DNA of 64,000 nt from Paraburkholderia sp. BL23I1N1 (lineage in GTDB: Bacteria > Pseudomonadota > Gammaproteobacteria > Burkholderiales > Burkholderiaceae), in assembly GCF_003610295.1 (NCBI RefSeq), contig NZ_RAPV01000002.1, forward strand, positions 1,364,001-1,428,000. Direction: 5' to 3'. Made by a program: the position numbers and the translations under genes. The notes under the pieces were generated by a model that was not told the origin of the DNA, did not search any database, and saw nothing but the letters and a program-made list of their open reading frames with translations. Shown here piece after piece: positions 45,801 through 55,316 of this stretch. Numbering within the stretch: position 1 is the first letter of the stretch; each line of letters begins with the position of its first letter.

Positions 45801-46061
45801 TCAGCCGCCCTTGCTCTTCCTGATCTGCTCTTCAAAAGCAATATCGAGCTTGCTCGCCTTGCGCGGCTTCGGCGGTCCGAAACCGTCGACGAATTTGACG
45901 AAGTCGTCGAGCGTTAGCGGATCGGAGACTTTCTTGTCCGTGCCGCTCGATTTGTCGACCAGATAAAACAGCCCGCCGGACAGGCTGATCGCCGCGAACT
46001 GCGGATTGCCGCTGCGGGTTTTCAGCCGCTCGACGGCGTGGATGGCTCGGGTGGTACGCAT
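45801..46061 (-). CDS. Small conserved-looking hypothetical protein
   Basis: 86 residues, no signal peptide or membrane segment, Lys-rich C-terminus (PKPRKASKLDIAFEEQIRKSKGG). The body reads like a small domain (AISLSGGLFYLVDKSSGTDKKVSDPLTLDDFVKFVDGFG). Codon use and GC agree with real genes here, and it fills the gap between the converging dehydrogenase gene and the RND pump. I do not recognise a family and assign no function. Confidence 0.6.
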   Translation of the reverse strand: MRTTRAIHAVERLKTRSGNPQFAAISLSGGLFYLVDKSSGTDKKVSDPLTLDDFVKFVDGFGPPKPRKASKLDIAFEEQIRKSKGG

Positions 46062-46164
46062 GATGGGGGACTGCTGGTCGGGGGAAAGAGTTCTACTGTA
46101 GCAACTTCGCGCAGGGCGCGCGAAATTGCTTTATTGCGCGGCCCCGCACCTTAACCCCAGCACC

Positions 46165-49100
46165 TTAACCCTTGCTTCTGAGTCTGCGCCGCAGCCACTC
46201 CGCCCAATCCTCCAGCACCGTATAAACCACCGGCACCACCACCAGCGTCAGAATCGACGACGTAATCACCCCGCCGATCACCGTCTGCCCGAGCGGCCCG
46301 CGTTGCTCCCCGCCTTCGCCGAGCGCCGCTGCCAGAGGCAGCATGCCGAAGATCATCGCCAGCGTCGTCATCAGAATCGGCCGCAGACGCACGCGCGCCG
46401 CTTCGAGCAGCGCTTCACGCCGCTCCATCATGCGACCCTTGCCGGACGCGTCGAGCAAAGTGCCGCGCCGTGCCTGATTCGCGAAGTCGATCAACAGAAT
46501 CGCGTTCTTCGTCACAAGGCCCATCAACATCACGAAGCCGATGATCGAAAACATGTTCAGCGTACTGCCGAACAGCAGCAGCGCGAGCAGCACGCCGATC
46601 AACGTGAGCGGCAGCGACGCCATGATCGCGAGCGGCTGCGCGAAGCTCGCGAACTGCGACGCGAGAATCATGTAGATGAAAATCACGGCGAGCGCCAACG
46701 CCTCCACCGCATACACGAACGATTCGTTCATGCTCTTGGTCGAGCCTTCGAATCGATAGTGATAGCCCGCCGGCAAATGCATCGCGTCGAGCGCCTTCGC
46801 GACGTCCGCGGCCACTTCGCCGGGCGAGCGGCCATTCACGTTCGCCGACAGCATCACCTCGCGTTGCAGGTCGCGCCGGTTCAGCACATCGGGCCCGGTC
46901 GTCTTGACGATATCCGCGATCTGCCGCAGCGGCACCAGCACTGGCGCACCGTTCGCGTCGGTGCGGTTGGTCGCGATCATCAGCCTGGCGAGATCATCGA
47001 CGTCCTGGCGCTGCGCGCGCGGCAAGCGCACGCTGACGTCGTAGTCCTGGTCATCGGGCGCGCGCCAGGTGCTGATGGCGTCGCCGGAGAGCAGCGGCCG
47101 CAACGCGGTGCCGATATCGGCCACGCCCACGCCGAGGTCGGACGCCAGTTCGCGCTTCACATTGATCGCGACGATCGGTTTATCCGCTTTGAGACTCGAA
47201 TCGAGATCGACGAGCCCTGGGATCTTTACCATCCGTGCCTGAGCCGCATCCGAAAGCCGGCGCAGTTCGTCAATGTTGTCGCCCTGCAAGCTCAACTGGA
47301 TCGCCTTCGTACTGCCGGCGCCGTCGGGCACGCCGATTTCAGTAATCGACACCCCCGCCACCGAGGCGAGCCGCGCGCGAAACACCTGATTCAATTCGAC
47401 CATGCCGCGCGTGCGGTCGCGCCGGTCCTTCAGGCGCACGGTAATCAGCGCGGTATTTTTGCCTTGTGTGTTGCCCGAGTTGAGCGTCGCGTAACTGAAG
47501 CGCACTTCGGGGTAGGTGGCGAGAATCGCCTGCACTTGCTTCACCTTTTCCGAGGTGGCCTCGAGCGAAGTGCCCACCGGTGTGTTCAAGCCGATCTGCG
47601 TTTCGGAGAAGTCCGCATTCGGCACGAACTCGGTGCCGACAAACGGCACCAGAAACAGGCTGCCGAAGAACGTCGCAGCAGCCACGACGAGCGTGATCGC
47701 GCGATGCTTCAGCGACCAGCCGAGCAGGCGCTGATAAAACGCGGTGAGCTGGTCGATCTGCCTGTCGAACAGATGCAGTGAACGTTCGATCAAGCGTCCG
47801 TAGCGATAGCCTTTGCGGCCCGTGTCCGTGTCGTGCAGATCGGGGTCCGGCCAGATCGAGGACAGCATCGGATCGAGCGTGAACGACACGAACATCGAGA
47901 TCAGCACGGCAGCGGCCACCGTGATGCCGAACTGATGGAAGAAGCGGCCGATGATGCCGCCCATGAAGCCCACCGGCAGAAACACCGCAACGATCGAGAA
48001 GGTGGTCGCCAGCACGGCGAGCGCGATTTCCTTGGTGCCGTCGAGCGCGGCGGTTCGATGGTCCGCGCCGAGCTGCACGTGCCGCACGATGTTTTCGCGC
48101 ACCACGATCGCGTCGTCGATCAGCAAGCCGACGCATAAAGACAGCGCCATCAGCGTGATCACGTTGATCGTGAAGCCGCACGCGTACATCACCGCGAAGG
48201 TGCCGATCAGCGCGATCGGCAGCGTGAGGCCGGTGATCACCGTGCTGCGCCACGAGCCGAGGAACAGGAACACGATCAGCACCGTCAGCAGCGCGCCTTC
48301 GAGCAGGGTGCGCTTCACTTCGTTGACGCTTTGTTCGATGTTGATCGAGGAATCGTCGGTAATACTGAGTTGCACGCCGGGTGGCAGTTGCGGCTGCAAG
48401 CGCGTGACTTCGTCACGCACGCCGTGGGCGACATCCACGGTGTTTTCGCCCTGCGCCTTGATGATCGACAGGAACAGCGCGCGCTGGCCGTTGAGCAAGG
48501 CCATGCTGTCGGGTTCCCGCTGGCCGTCCACCACGTCAGCGACCTGATCGAGTGTGACGGGCTGTGTCGCTGATGAAGCAGTAGGAATCGCCGACTGCGC
48601 GCCGCGACGCGCGACGATGATGCGTTTGAAGTCGTCCGGTTTCTCGAAACGGCCTTTGACCTGCACGGTCTGCTCGACATTACTCGACGTGAGCGGCCCA
48701 GCCGGAATCTCCTGATTCTCGTTCTGCACCGCACGAATCACCTGATCGACGCCGATCGAAAGCGCCTGCAGCTTCTGCGGATTCACGTCGATCTGCACCT
48801 GCCGTTTCACGCCGCCCACCAGCGAGACTGAGCCGACGCCGCGCACCGTTTCGAGCCGTTTGCGCACGATCTGATCGGCGACCGTGGTGAGATCGCGCGT
48901 GGACAGCGACGCGCCCGGCGCGTTCGAGATGGCCACCGTGATGATCGGCATATCCGCCGGGTCATAGCGCAGCACGCGCGGGTCCTTCACGCCGTCGCGC
49001 AGATCGGGGCGGATCAGCGCGATCTTGTCGCGCACGTCCTGGGCGGCCTGCACCGCATCCACCGAAAGATCGAATTGCACGATCACGACCGATTGCGCGT

Positions 49101-49356
49101 CGTACGAACGCGAGGTGATTTCGTCGATGCCGCTGATCGTGTTGACCGCTTCTTCGATCTTGCGCGTGACGTCCGACTCGACCGATTCCGGCGACGCCCC
49201 CGGATACGCGGTCTGCACGACCACGACCGGGAACGCGATGTCCGGGAACTGATCGACCTTGAGCCGCTGATAAGAAAACAGACCGATGACGAGCAGCGCC
49301 ATCATCATCATCGTGGCGAGCACCGGGTTGCCGATGCTGATGCGGGTGAACCACAT
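46165..49356 (-). CDS. RND efflux transporter, inner membrane pump (HAE1/AcrB type)
   Basis: 1063 residues, the normal length for HAE1 pumps, with 12 membrane segments and two large periplasmic loops. Proton-relay motif in TM4 is present (GLLIDDAIVVRENIVRH, paired Asp) and the TM10 lysine in LVTKNAILLIDFANQ. Uses the proton gradient to expel drugs or other amphiphiles through a periplasmic adaptor and an outer membrane duct. It lies 15 bases after the adaptor gene. No TolC-type gene is adjacent; the one at 35.9-37.4 kb could serve. Substrate range cannot be read from sequence. Confidence 0.95.
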   Translation of the reverse strand: MWFTRISIGNPVLATMMMMALLVIGLFSYQRLKVDQFPDIAFPVVVVQTAYPGASPESVESDVTRKIEEAVNTISGIDEITSRSYDAQSVVIVQFDLSVDAVQAAQDVRDKIALIRPDLRDGVKDPRVLRYDPADMPIITVAISNAPGASLSTRDLTTVADQIVRKRLETVRGVGSVSLVGGVKRQVQIDVNPQKLQALSIGVDQVIRAVQNENQEIPAGPLTSSNVEQTVQVKGRFEKPDDFKRIIVARRGAQSAIPTASSATQPVTLDQVADVVDGQREPDSMALLNGQRALFLSIIKAQGENTVDVAHGVRDEVTRLQPQLPPGVQLSITDDSSINIEQSVNEVKRTLLEGALLTVLIVFLFLGSWRSTVITGLTLPIALIGTFAVMYACGFTINVITLMALSLCVGLLIDDAIVVRENIVRHVQLGADHRTAALDGTKEIALAVLATTFSIVAVFLPVGFMGGIIGRFFHQFGITVAAAVLISMFVSFTLDPMLSSIWPDPDLHDTDTGRKGYRYGRLIERSLHLFDRQIDQLTAFYQRLLGWSLKHRAITLVVAAATFFGSLFLVPFVGTEFVPNADFSETQIGLNTPVGTSLEATSEKVKQVQAILATYPEVRFSYATLNSGNTQGKNTALITVRLKDRRDRTRGMVELNQVFRARLASVAGVSITEIGVPDGAGSTKAIQLSLQGDNIDELRRLSDAAQARMVKIPGLVDLDSSLKADKPIVAINVKRELASDLGVGVADIGTALRPLLSGDAISTWRAPDDQDYDVSVRLPRAQRQDVDDLARLMIATNRTDANGAPVLVPLRQIADIVKTTGPDVLNRRDLQREVMLSANVNGRSPGEVAADVAKALDAMHLPAGYHYRFEGSTKSMNESFVYAVEALALAVIFIYMILASQFASFAQPLAIMASLPLTLIGVLLALLLFGSTLNMFSIIGFVMLMGLVTKNAILLIDFANQARRGTLLDASGKGRMMERREALLEAARVRLRPILMTTLAMIFGMLPLAAALGEGGEQRGPLGQTVIGGVITSSILTLVVVPVVYTVLEDWAEWLRRRLRSKG

Positions 49357-49371
49357 AGGCGAGGGCTCCGG

Positions 49372-50583
49372 TCAGCGTGCGCTGCTTGCGCCCGGCACGC
49401 TGGCCGCTTGCGAAGCCGCCTGCCCGGGTTGGGCGGGCTGCACCACATGCACGGTGCTGCCGATCCGCAATGAGCCGAGATTGTTCTTCACGATCTGCTG
49501 GCCGAGCGCGAGCGGGCCGCCGGCGATTTCGGTCCATGTATCGCCGTCGGCGTCGCCGGTCGCGCCGGTTTGCACCGCTTGCTCGACCAGCTTGCCGTTG
49601 ACGAGCGCATAGACGCTGTGGCGCGTGCCGTCCGTGCGGATGGCGGTGGCAGGGACGACCAGCACGTCTTGCCGGCTGCCGACCGAGATCGTGCCGGTGC
49701 CGAACATGCTGACCCGCAGCGTGCCCGACGGATTGGCAACCTGCACATACACCATGATCGAACGCGAGCCGGCTTGCGCGGCCGGATTGATGCGCGTGAT
49801 CGCACCCTGGACGGGCGCGTCGATCCCGTCGAACGCGATCTGGATCGGCTGGTCGATGCGAACGCGGCCGATCTCGCCGACCGGCACCGGCGCTTCCAGT
49901 TCGAGCGTGCGCAGATCGACTACGTCGAACAGCTTGCTATCGACGGCCACTTTCTCGCCCGGTTCAACCGAGCGCGAGGCGATCTGTCCGTCGAGCGGCG
50001 AGCGCACGACGGTATCGTCCAGAGACAGATTCGACGACGCCAGCGCGGCCTTCGCCGCGTCAAGATTCGCGCGGGCGATTTGATACTGGCTTTGCGCGGT
50101 GTCGAAGGCGTTTTTTGAAATGAAGCCTTTTTCGACCAGCACGCGGTTGTTGTCGAGTGTTTGCTTCGCGATGTCGAGCTGGCCGGCCATGGCTGCCATC
50201 TGGCCGCGCGTCTGCTCGGCGCGGGCCACATAGTCGCGGGCATCGATCTTCGCGAGAATCTGGCCGGTCTTGACCGAATCGCCTTCGCGCACCATGACGT
50301 TGAGCGCCGAGCCGGCCACTTTCGATTTGACCGCGGCTTGCGTGACGGCGCGCAGCGAGCCGGTCAGCGGCAGCGTTTCAGAGAGGGTGCGGCGGCTGAC
50401 GGTGGTGAGGTCGTCGGGCGCGAATTCGACGACGGAAGCGGGGGTCTCGACGCCGGCGGCAGCGGCGCCGCTACGCTTCCTGATGGCGTGGCCCACCGCG
50501 ATGGCGAGGATCACAACGGCTACAACGGCAGCGACGAAAATGCGTTTTCTGGCTTTTAGCATGCGCGGTCTGACGGACTTCAC
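49372..50583 (-). CDS. RND efflux periplasmic adaptor (membrane fusion protein, AcrA type)
   Basis: 403 residues (GTG 50583, or ATG 50562 giving 396). One N-terminal membrane anchor (FVAAVVAVVILAIAVGHAI), biotinyl-lipoyl-like halves VKSKVAGSALNVMVREGDSVKTGQILAKID and DDTVVRSPLDGQIASRSVEPGEKV, a coiled-coil hairpin of moderate length, and beta-barrel and membrane-proximal domains. There is no lipobox cysteine, so it is anchored by the helix. It joins the RND pump to an outer membrane channel and is the first gene of the two-gene operon. Confidence 0.94.
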   Translation of the reverse strand: MKSVRPRMLKARKRIFVAAVVAVVILAIAVGHAIRKRSGAAAAGVETPASVVEFAPDDLTTVSRRTLSETLPLTGSLRAVTQAAVKSKVAGSALNVMVREGDSVKTGQILAKIDARDYVARAEQTRGQMAAMAGQLDIAKQTLDNNRVLVEKGFISKNAFDTAQSQYQIARANLDAAKAALASSNLSLDDTVVRSPLDGQIASRSVEPGEKVAVDSKLFDVVDLRTLELEAPVPVGEIGRVRIDQPIQIAFDGIDAPVQGAITRINPAAQAGSRSIMVYVQVANPSGTLRVSMFGTGTISVGSRQDVLVVPATAIRTDGTRHSVYALVNGKLVEQAVQTGATGDADGDTWTEIAGGPLALGQQIVKNNLGSLRIGSTVHVVQPAQPGQAASQAASVPGASSAR

Positions 50584-50711
50584 GGGCTGGCGAGAGGCGG
50601 CGGCCTTGTGGTGTCAAGGCGCCGCGCATCTCGCACGGAATCGGCAAAATTAGCCTGAACCCGCAGTTCACTGAAAGCTGGCCGTCAGCATGGTACACGC
50701 AGCTTGCATGC

Positions 50712-51884
50712 TCACTGACTCAAATAAACGAACTTGCCGTTCCTGATGATGCCCATCACGCTCGCGCGCTGATCCAGGCCGACGTGGTCCTTCGGGCTCG
50801 TATTGACCACACCATTCGGCACGACCAGTTCATGCGCGTGTTCCAGTTCGTCACGCAAGGCAACGCGGAACGCCAGCGTGCCTGGCTGCGCCGTCTTCAA
50901 CGCGCGTGCCACCGCGTCCTGCAAACGCGGATACACGCCTGCCGCGTCGCCCGCGAACTGCGTGACGCTGCCCGGGCCGTACTTCGCTTCGTATTCATTG
51001 GTGAACGCGAGCGCCGCCTTCTTCGCCGGATGATCGGCCGGCAGCGTGCGCGCCACCACGACTGGCTGGGTCGGGAACAGCGTGCCTTCCACGTCCTTGC
51101 CGCCCAGCTTGATGAACTCGGGCGTGGCGATGCCGTGCGTCTGATAGATCGGGCCTTTGAAGCCGCGTTCGACCAGCGTGCGTTGCGGCAGCACGGTCGG
51201 CGTGCCGGCGCCGGCGATCAGGATCGCATCCGGTTTGGCCGCCATCAGCTTGAGGATCTGGCCCGTGACGCTGGCGTCGGTGCGGTTGTAGCGCTCCGTC
51301 GCGACCAACTGGATATGCCGCAAGGCCGCGAACTTGCTGAATTCGTTGAGCCAGCTCTCGCCGTAACCGTCCGCGAAACCGATGAAGCCCACCGTCTTCA
51401 CGTTGTGGTTCGACATATAGCGCGTCATCACGTCGGCCATCGCGCTGTCGGTCTGCGCCATCTTGTAGGCCCACACCTTCTTGCCTTCCTGCGGCTCCAC
51501 CACGCTCGCCGAGCCGATCAGCGTGATCATCGGCGTCTGGCTTTCCGCGACCGGATCGAGCGCGGCCATGGCGGCCGGCGTGATATTCGGGCCGACGATC
51601 ACGTCGACATGGTCTTCGCTGATCAGCTTGCGGATGTTGCGCACCGCGTTGCCCGGATCGGAGGCGTCGTCGAGGAAGATGTAGTCGGCTTTCTGGCCGG
51701 CGATCGTGGCCGGCCACATCAGCATCGCGTTCTTGCTCGTAATGCCGATCACGGCGGCGGGGCCGGTGCTCGACAGGTCGATGCCGACCTTGATGTCGGC
51801 CTGTGCTGCGGTGGCGAGCAGGAGCGCGCCAAAACCAAGGGCGGCGGCCAGGCCGCGAAGTTTATTTTTATGCGACGTCATCAA
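50712..51884 (-). CDS. Branched-chain amino-acid-type (LivJ family) ABC binding protein
   Basis: 390 residues. Signal peptide to about residue 29 (ending ATAAQA) and a Peripla_BP_6 fold: IKVGIDLSSTGPAAVIGITSKNAMLMWPATIAGQKADYIFLDDASDPGNAVRNIRKLI and VIVGPNITPAAMAALDPVAESQ. It should bind an amino acid, short amide or aromatic acid in the periplasm. No permease or ATPase of its system lies beside it. Gene start is 29 bases from the cysB stop, same strand, so co-transcription with cysB is likely and a sulfur-linked ligand is possible, but unproven. Confidence 0.88.
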   Translation of the reverse strand: MMTSHKNKLRGLAAALGFGALLLATAAQADIKVGIDLSSTGPAAVIGITSKNAMLMWPATIAGQKADYIFLDDASDPGNAVRNIRKLISEDHVDVIVGPNITPAAMAALDPVAESQTPMITLIGSASVVEPQEGKKVWAYKMAQTDSAMADVMTRYMSNHNVKTVGFIGFADGYGESWLNEFSKFAALRHIQLVATERYNRTDASVTGQILKLMAAKPDAILIAGAGTPTVLPQRTLVERGFKGPIYQTHGIATPEFIKLGGKDVEGTLFPTQPVVVARTLPADHPAKKAALAFTNEYEAKYGPGSVTQFAGDAAGVYPRLQDAVARALKTAQPGTLAFRVALRDELEHAHELVVPNGVVNTSPKDHVGLDQRASVMGIIRNGKFVYLSQ

Positions 51885-51913
51885 GGGTCTCCGTAGCGGG
51901 AAGCGTAGTCAGT

Positions 51914-52855
51914 TCAAAGTTCGTAGGTTTCGTGTTCGCCTTTGAGCGCCTGTTCGATCAGCTTGCGGTTCATGCTCGGCGACAGCAGTTCGACGAGCGT
52001 ATACACATAGCTGCGCAGATACGCGCCCTGCTTAAGCGCGACCCGTGTCACGTTGCTGCCGAACAGATGGCCGACCGGCATCGCGCGCAAATGGCGGTCG
52101 CGCTCGGCGTTGAACGCGATATCCGCCATGATGCCGACGCCCAGTCCCAGTTCCACGTAGGTTTTGATCACGTCGGCGTCGATCGCCTCCAGCACGATAT
52201 CCGGATGCAAGCCGCGCAGGCGGAACGCCTCATTGATCTTGGTGCGGCCGGCGAACGCGTTGTCGTACGTAATCAGCGGATATTGGGTCAGATCGTCCAA
52301 CGACAAAAGTTTGCGGTCGAGCAGCGGATGATCCGGCTGCACCACGGCGACGTGGTGCCACTGGAAGCACGGCAGCGAGACCAGTTCCTTATAGTTAGCG
52401 ATCGCTTCGGTGGCGATGGCGAGGTCGGCCTGGTCGTGAATCACCATCTCGGCCACCTGGGTGGGGCTGCCTTGCAAGATGGAAAGGTGAACTTTCGGGA
52501 ACCGCTTCTTGAATTCGGCGATGGCGGCCGGAAGTGAGTAGCGGGCCTGGGTGTGGGTGGCGGCGATCACCAGATTGCCCTGATCCTGGGCTGCGTAATC
52601 TTTACCGACCCGCTTGAGGCTCTCCACTTCCTGCAGAATTCGCTCAACCGACTGAAGAATGATGCGCCCCGGCTCGGTCAGCGAGCGCACCCGCTTGCCG
52701 TGCCGCGTGAAGATTTCGACGCCCAGCTCGTCTTCCAGCTCGATGATCGCCTTGGAGACGCCCGGCTGGCTTGTAAACAGGGCTTTGGCCGCTTCGGTCA
52801 GGTTGAAATTCTGCCGCACAGCCTCGCGGACGAAGCGGAATTGATGCAGGTTCAT
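51914..52855 (-). CDS. cysB: CysB-type LysR regulator of sulfur assimilation
   Basis: 313 residues. N-terminal winged HTH: MNLHQFRFVREAVRQNFNLTEAAKALFTSQPGVSKAIIELEDELGVEIFTRHGKRV, followed by a co-inducer domain with HTQARYSLPAAIAEFKKRFPKVHLSILQGSPTQVAEMV, which is close to CysB/Cbl. It senses N-acetylserine or sulfate/APS status and activates cys genes. It is divergent from the cysI operon across a 219-base AT-rich region, a standard LysR arrangement. Confidence 0.93.
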   Translation of the reverse strand: MNLHQFRFVREAVRQNFNLTEAAKALFTSQPGVSKAIIELEDELGVEIFTRHGKRVRSLTEPGRIILQSVERILQEVESLKRVGKDYAAQDQGNLVIAATHTQARYSLPAAIAEFKKRFPKVHLSILQGSPTQVAEMVIHDQADLAIATEAIANYKELVSLPCFQWHHVAVVQPDHPLLDRKLLSLDDLTQYPLITYDNAFAGRTKINEAFRLRGLHPDIVLEAIDADVIKTYVELGLGVGIMADIAFNAERDRHLRAMPVGHLFGSNVTRVALKQGAYLRSYVYTLVELLSPSMNRKLIEQALKGEHETYEL

Positions 52856-53074
52856 ATATAACCTCTCCGCATATCAAAAGAATTTTTTAGTCGTTTGAAA
52901 TATAAGGCGAGTTTATTACGATCTGTCCATCTTTTTCAATATGGATATCTGTATTTGTCATAAGCAAATGAGAGATGGGTCTAAACCCTGACTCGGCTGG
53001 ACTGACAAATAGAGATATCTAGGGCGCGGCGGAACCGGACTGCCGTGTGTCACGCAAAAAATTGGGGTCCCCGA
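52856..53074. promoter_or_regulatory. AT-rich divergent promoter region cysB/cysI
   Basis: 219 bases, notably AT-rich from 52858 to 52970, between divergent cysB and cysI. LysR-type dyads would be expected here (T-N11-A cores are common in the AT-rich part) but I cannot fix one with certainty. No gene is apparent. Confidence 0.55.
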
Positions 53075-54754
53075 ATGTACCAATACGATCAGTACGACCA
53101 GACCATCGTCGATGAGCGGGTCGCGCAATACGCCGATCAGGTTCGCCGCCGCTTGTCGGGCGAATTGAGCGAAGAGGAGTTCCGTCCGCTGCGTCTGCAG
53201 AACGGCCTGTACATGCAGCGTCACGCGTACATGCACCGCATCGCGATTCCGTACGGCAATCTGCGCAGCGACCAGATGCGCGTGCTGGCCCAGATCGCGC
53301 GCGAGCACGACCGCGGCTACGGCCACTTTTCGACGCGCTCGAACATCCAGTACAACTGGATCAAGCTCGAAGAAACGCCGGAAATCCTGCGCAAGCTCGC
53401 GGCCGTGCAAATGCACGGCATCCAGACCTCGGGCAACTGTATCCGCAACATCACGGCCGACCAGTTCGCGGGCGTAGCACCGGACGAAGTAGTCGATCCG
53501 CGCCCTTGGGCAGAAATCCTGCGTCAATGGTCGACGTTCCACCCGGAATTCGCATGGCTGCCGCGTAAGTTCAAGATCGCCGTGTCGGGTTCGAAGGAAG
53601 ACCGCGCTGCCGTGCAGATCCACGACATGGGCGTGTATCTGAAGAAGAACGGGCAGGGCGAACTGGTGGCCGACATTCTGGCCGGCGGCGGCATGGGCCG
53701 TACGCCGATCATCGGCGCGATCATCCGTCAAGATCTGCCGTGGCAACACCTGCTGACGTACTGCGAAGCCGTGCTGCGCGTGTACAACCGCTACGGCCGC
53801 CGCGACAACATCTACAAGGCGCGCATCAAGATTCTCGTGAAGGCGTTGAGCCCGGAGAAATTCTCGGCGCAAGTCGAAGAAGAATGGCAACACTTGAAGG
53901 ACGGTCCGTCGACGCTCACGCAAGCCGAAGTGGATCGTGTGTCGCAATACTTCCAGCCGCCGGTGTATGAAAAGCTGGCCGACACGGATACGTCGTTCGA
54001 AAAGCATTTGCTGGAAAACCGTGCGTTTGCACGCTGGGTCGAACGTAACGTGCGTCCGCACAAGGTAGAGGGATATTCGTCCGTCACGTTGTCGCTGAAG
54101 CCGACCACGATTGCCCCGGGCGATGCCACCGACGCGCAGATGGAAGCGGTCGCCGATTGGGCCGACGAATACTCGCTCGGCGAAATCCGCGTGTCGCACG
54201 AACAGAACCTGATTCTCGCGAACGTGAAGAAGCGCGACCTGTTCGCGCTGTGGGAAAAGGCCAAGGCGCAAGGTTTCGCGACGCCGAACATCGGCTTGCT
54301 GACCGACATCATCGCGTGCCCGGGCGGCGATTTCTGCTCGCTCGCGAATGCGAAGTCGATTCCGATCGCGCTGGCGATTCAGGAACGTTTCAGCGATCTC
54401 GACTACGTGTATGACCTGGGCGACGTGTCGCTGAACATCTCGGGTTGTATCAACGCTTGCGGTCACCACCACGTCGGCAACATCGGCATTCTGGGCGTCG
54501 ATAAGGACGGCTCGGAGTGGTATCAGGTGACGCTCGGCGGCGAGCAGGGCACGGGCGCCACGGGCGCGCATCTCGGCCGCGTGATCGGCCCGTCGTTCTC
54601 GGCGGAAGAAATGCCGGACGTGATCAGCAAGGTGATCGATACGTTCGTGGAAAACCGTCACGAAGGCGAACGCTTCGTGGAAACGTACAACCGCATCGGC
54701 ATGACCCCGTTCAAGGAACGTGTGTACGCTTCGCGTCAACCGGCTCACGCGTAA
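53075..54754 (+). CDS. cysI: Sulfite reductase hemoprotein (nitrite/sulfite reductase family)
   Basis: 559 residues from ATG 53075; a slightly longer frame to 53045 has no support. Duplicated ferredoxin-like/siroheme domains; siroheme-4Fe4S cysteines in CPGGDFC (C-x5-C) and SGCINAC (C-x3-C). Reduces sulfite to sulfide with six electrons in the cytoplasm. The window has no CysJ flavoprotein, so it probably takes electrons from ferredoxin or another donor, perhaps with the DUF934 protein. It heads the operon cysI-DUF934-cysH-cysDN-SUMT. Confidence 0.94.
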   Translation: MYQYDQYDQTIVDERVAQYADQVRRRLSGELSEEEFRPLRLQNGLYMQRHAYMHRIAIPYGNLRSDQMRVLAQIAREHDRGYGHFSTRSNIQYNWIKLEETPEILRKLAAVQMHGIQTSGNCIRNITADQFAGVAPDEVVDPRPWAEILRQWSTFHPEFAWLPRKFKIAVSGSKEDRAAVQIHDMGVYLKKNGQGELVADILAGGGMGRTPIIGAIIRQDLPWQHLLTYCEAVLRVYNRYGRRDNIYKARIKILVKALSPEKFSAQVEEEWQHLKDGPSTLTQAEVDRVSQYFQPPVYEKLADTDTSFEKHLLENRAFARWVERNVRPHKVEGYSSVTLSLKPTTIAPGDATDAQMEAVADWADEYSLGEIRVSHEQNLILANVKKRDLFALWEKAKAQGFATPNIGLLTDIIACPGGDFCSLANAKSIPIALAIQERFSDLDYVYDLGDVSLNISGCINACGHHHVGNIGILGVDKDGSEWYQVTLGGEQGTGATGAHLGRVIGPSFSAEEMPDVISKVIDTFVENRHEGERFVETYNRIGMTPFKERVYASRQPAHA

Positions 54755-54776
54755 TCGCGAAAAGGATACTGAACAG

Positions 54777-55316
54777 ATGGCTTCTATCATCAAGAACCGC
54801 GCGATCGTCAACGATGACTGGACGGTGGTGCGCGCCGCTGAAGACGGCACGTTGCCCGCAGTCGCTGCCTTGCCGGCCGGCAAAGTGCTGGTGCCGCTCG
54901 CGCTGTGGCAGGCTGAACGCGATGCGCTGATCGCTTCGCGCAACGCCGCTGAAATCGGCGTGTGGCTCGCGCCGGATAGCGAACCGGCGGATATTGTCGG
55001 CGACTTCGACACGGTCGCGCTGATCGGCGTGGACTTCCCGGTGTTCCGCGACGGCCGCGGCTACAGCATTGGCCGCCTGTTGCGAGAGCGTTATGGCTAC
55101 AAGGGCGAACTGCGCGCGATCGGCGACGTGCTGCGCGACCAGTTGTCGTTCATGTTCCGCTGCGGTTTCGACGCTTACGCGTTGCGTTCGGACAAAGACT
55201 TCGACGACGCGCTCAAGGCATTCGACGAATTCAGCTTCAACTATCAGGGCGCGGTGAACTCGTCGCCGCTGTTCCGCCGCCGCGAAGCGGGCGAACTGAC
55301 AAAGGTCCCGGCATGA
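54777..55316 (+). CDS. DUF934-family protein in sulfate assimilation operon
   Basis: 179 residues from ATG 54777 (MASIIKNRAIVNDDWTVVR). It belongs to the family found between cysI and cysH in many beta- and alpha-proteobacteria. No catalytic motif, cofactor site, signal peptide or membrane segment is seen. It has a conserved-looking acidic core (VALIGVDFPVFRDGRGYSIGRLLRERYGYKGELRAIGDVLRDQLSFMFRCGFDAY). It overlaps cysH by four bases, so the products are coupled. Function is unknown; a role in electron delivery or assembly of the reductases is only a guess. Confidence 0.88.
   Translation: MASIIKNRAIVNDDWTVVRAAEDGTLPAVAALPAGKVLVPLALWQAERDALIASRNAAEIGVWLAPDSEPADIVGDFDTVALIGVDFPVFRDGRGYSIGRLLRERYGYKGELRAIGDVLRDQLSFMFRCGFDAYALRSDKDFDDALKAFDEFSFNYQGAVNSSPLFRRREAGELTKVPA

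Noticed and set aside
46126..47781. 551-residue + strand frame over the RND pump gene
   Set aside because: Antisense of the pump; high in Arg and His, with no recognisable domain.
52958..55012. 684-residue - strand frame across cysI
   Set aside because: Antisense of cysI and the DUF934 gene; composition is Arg/His/Val-rich without any domain pattern.
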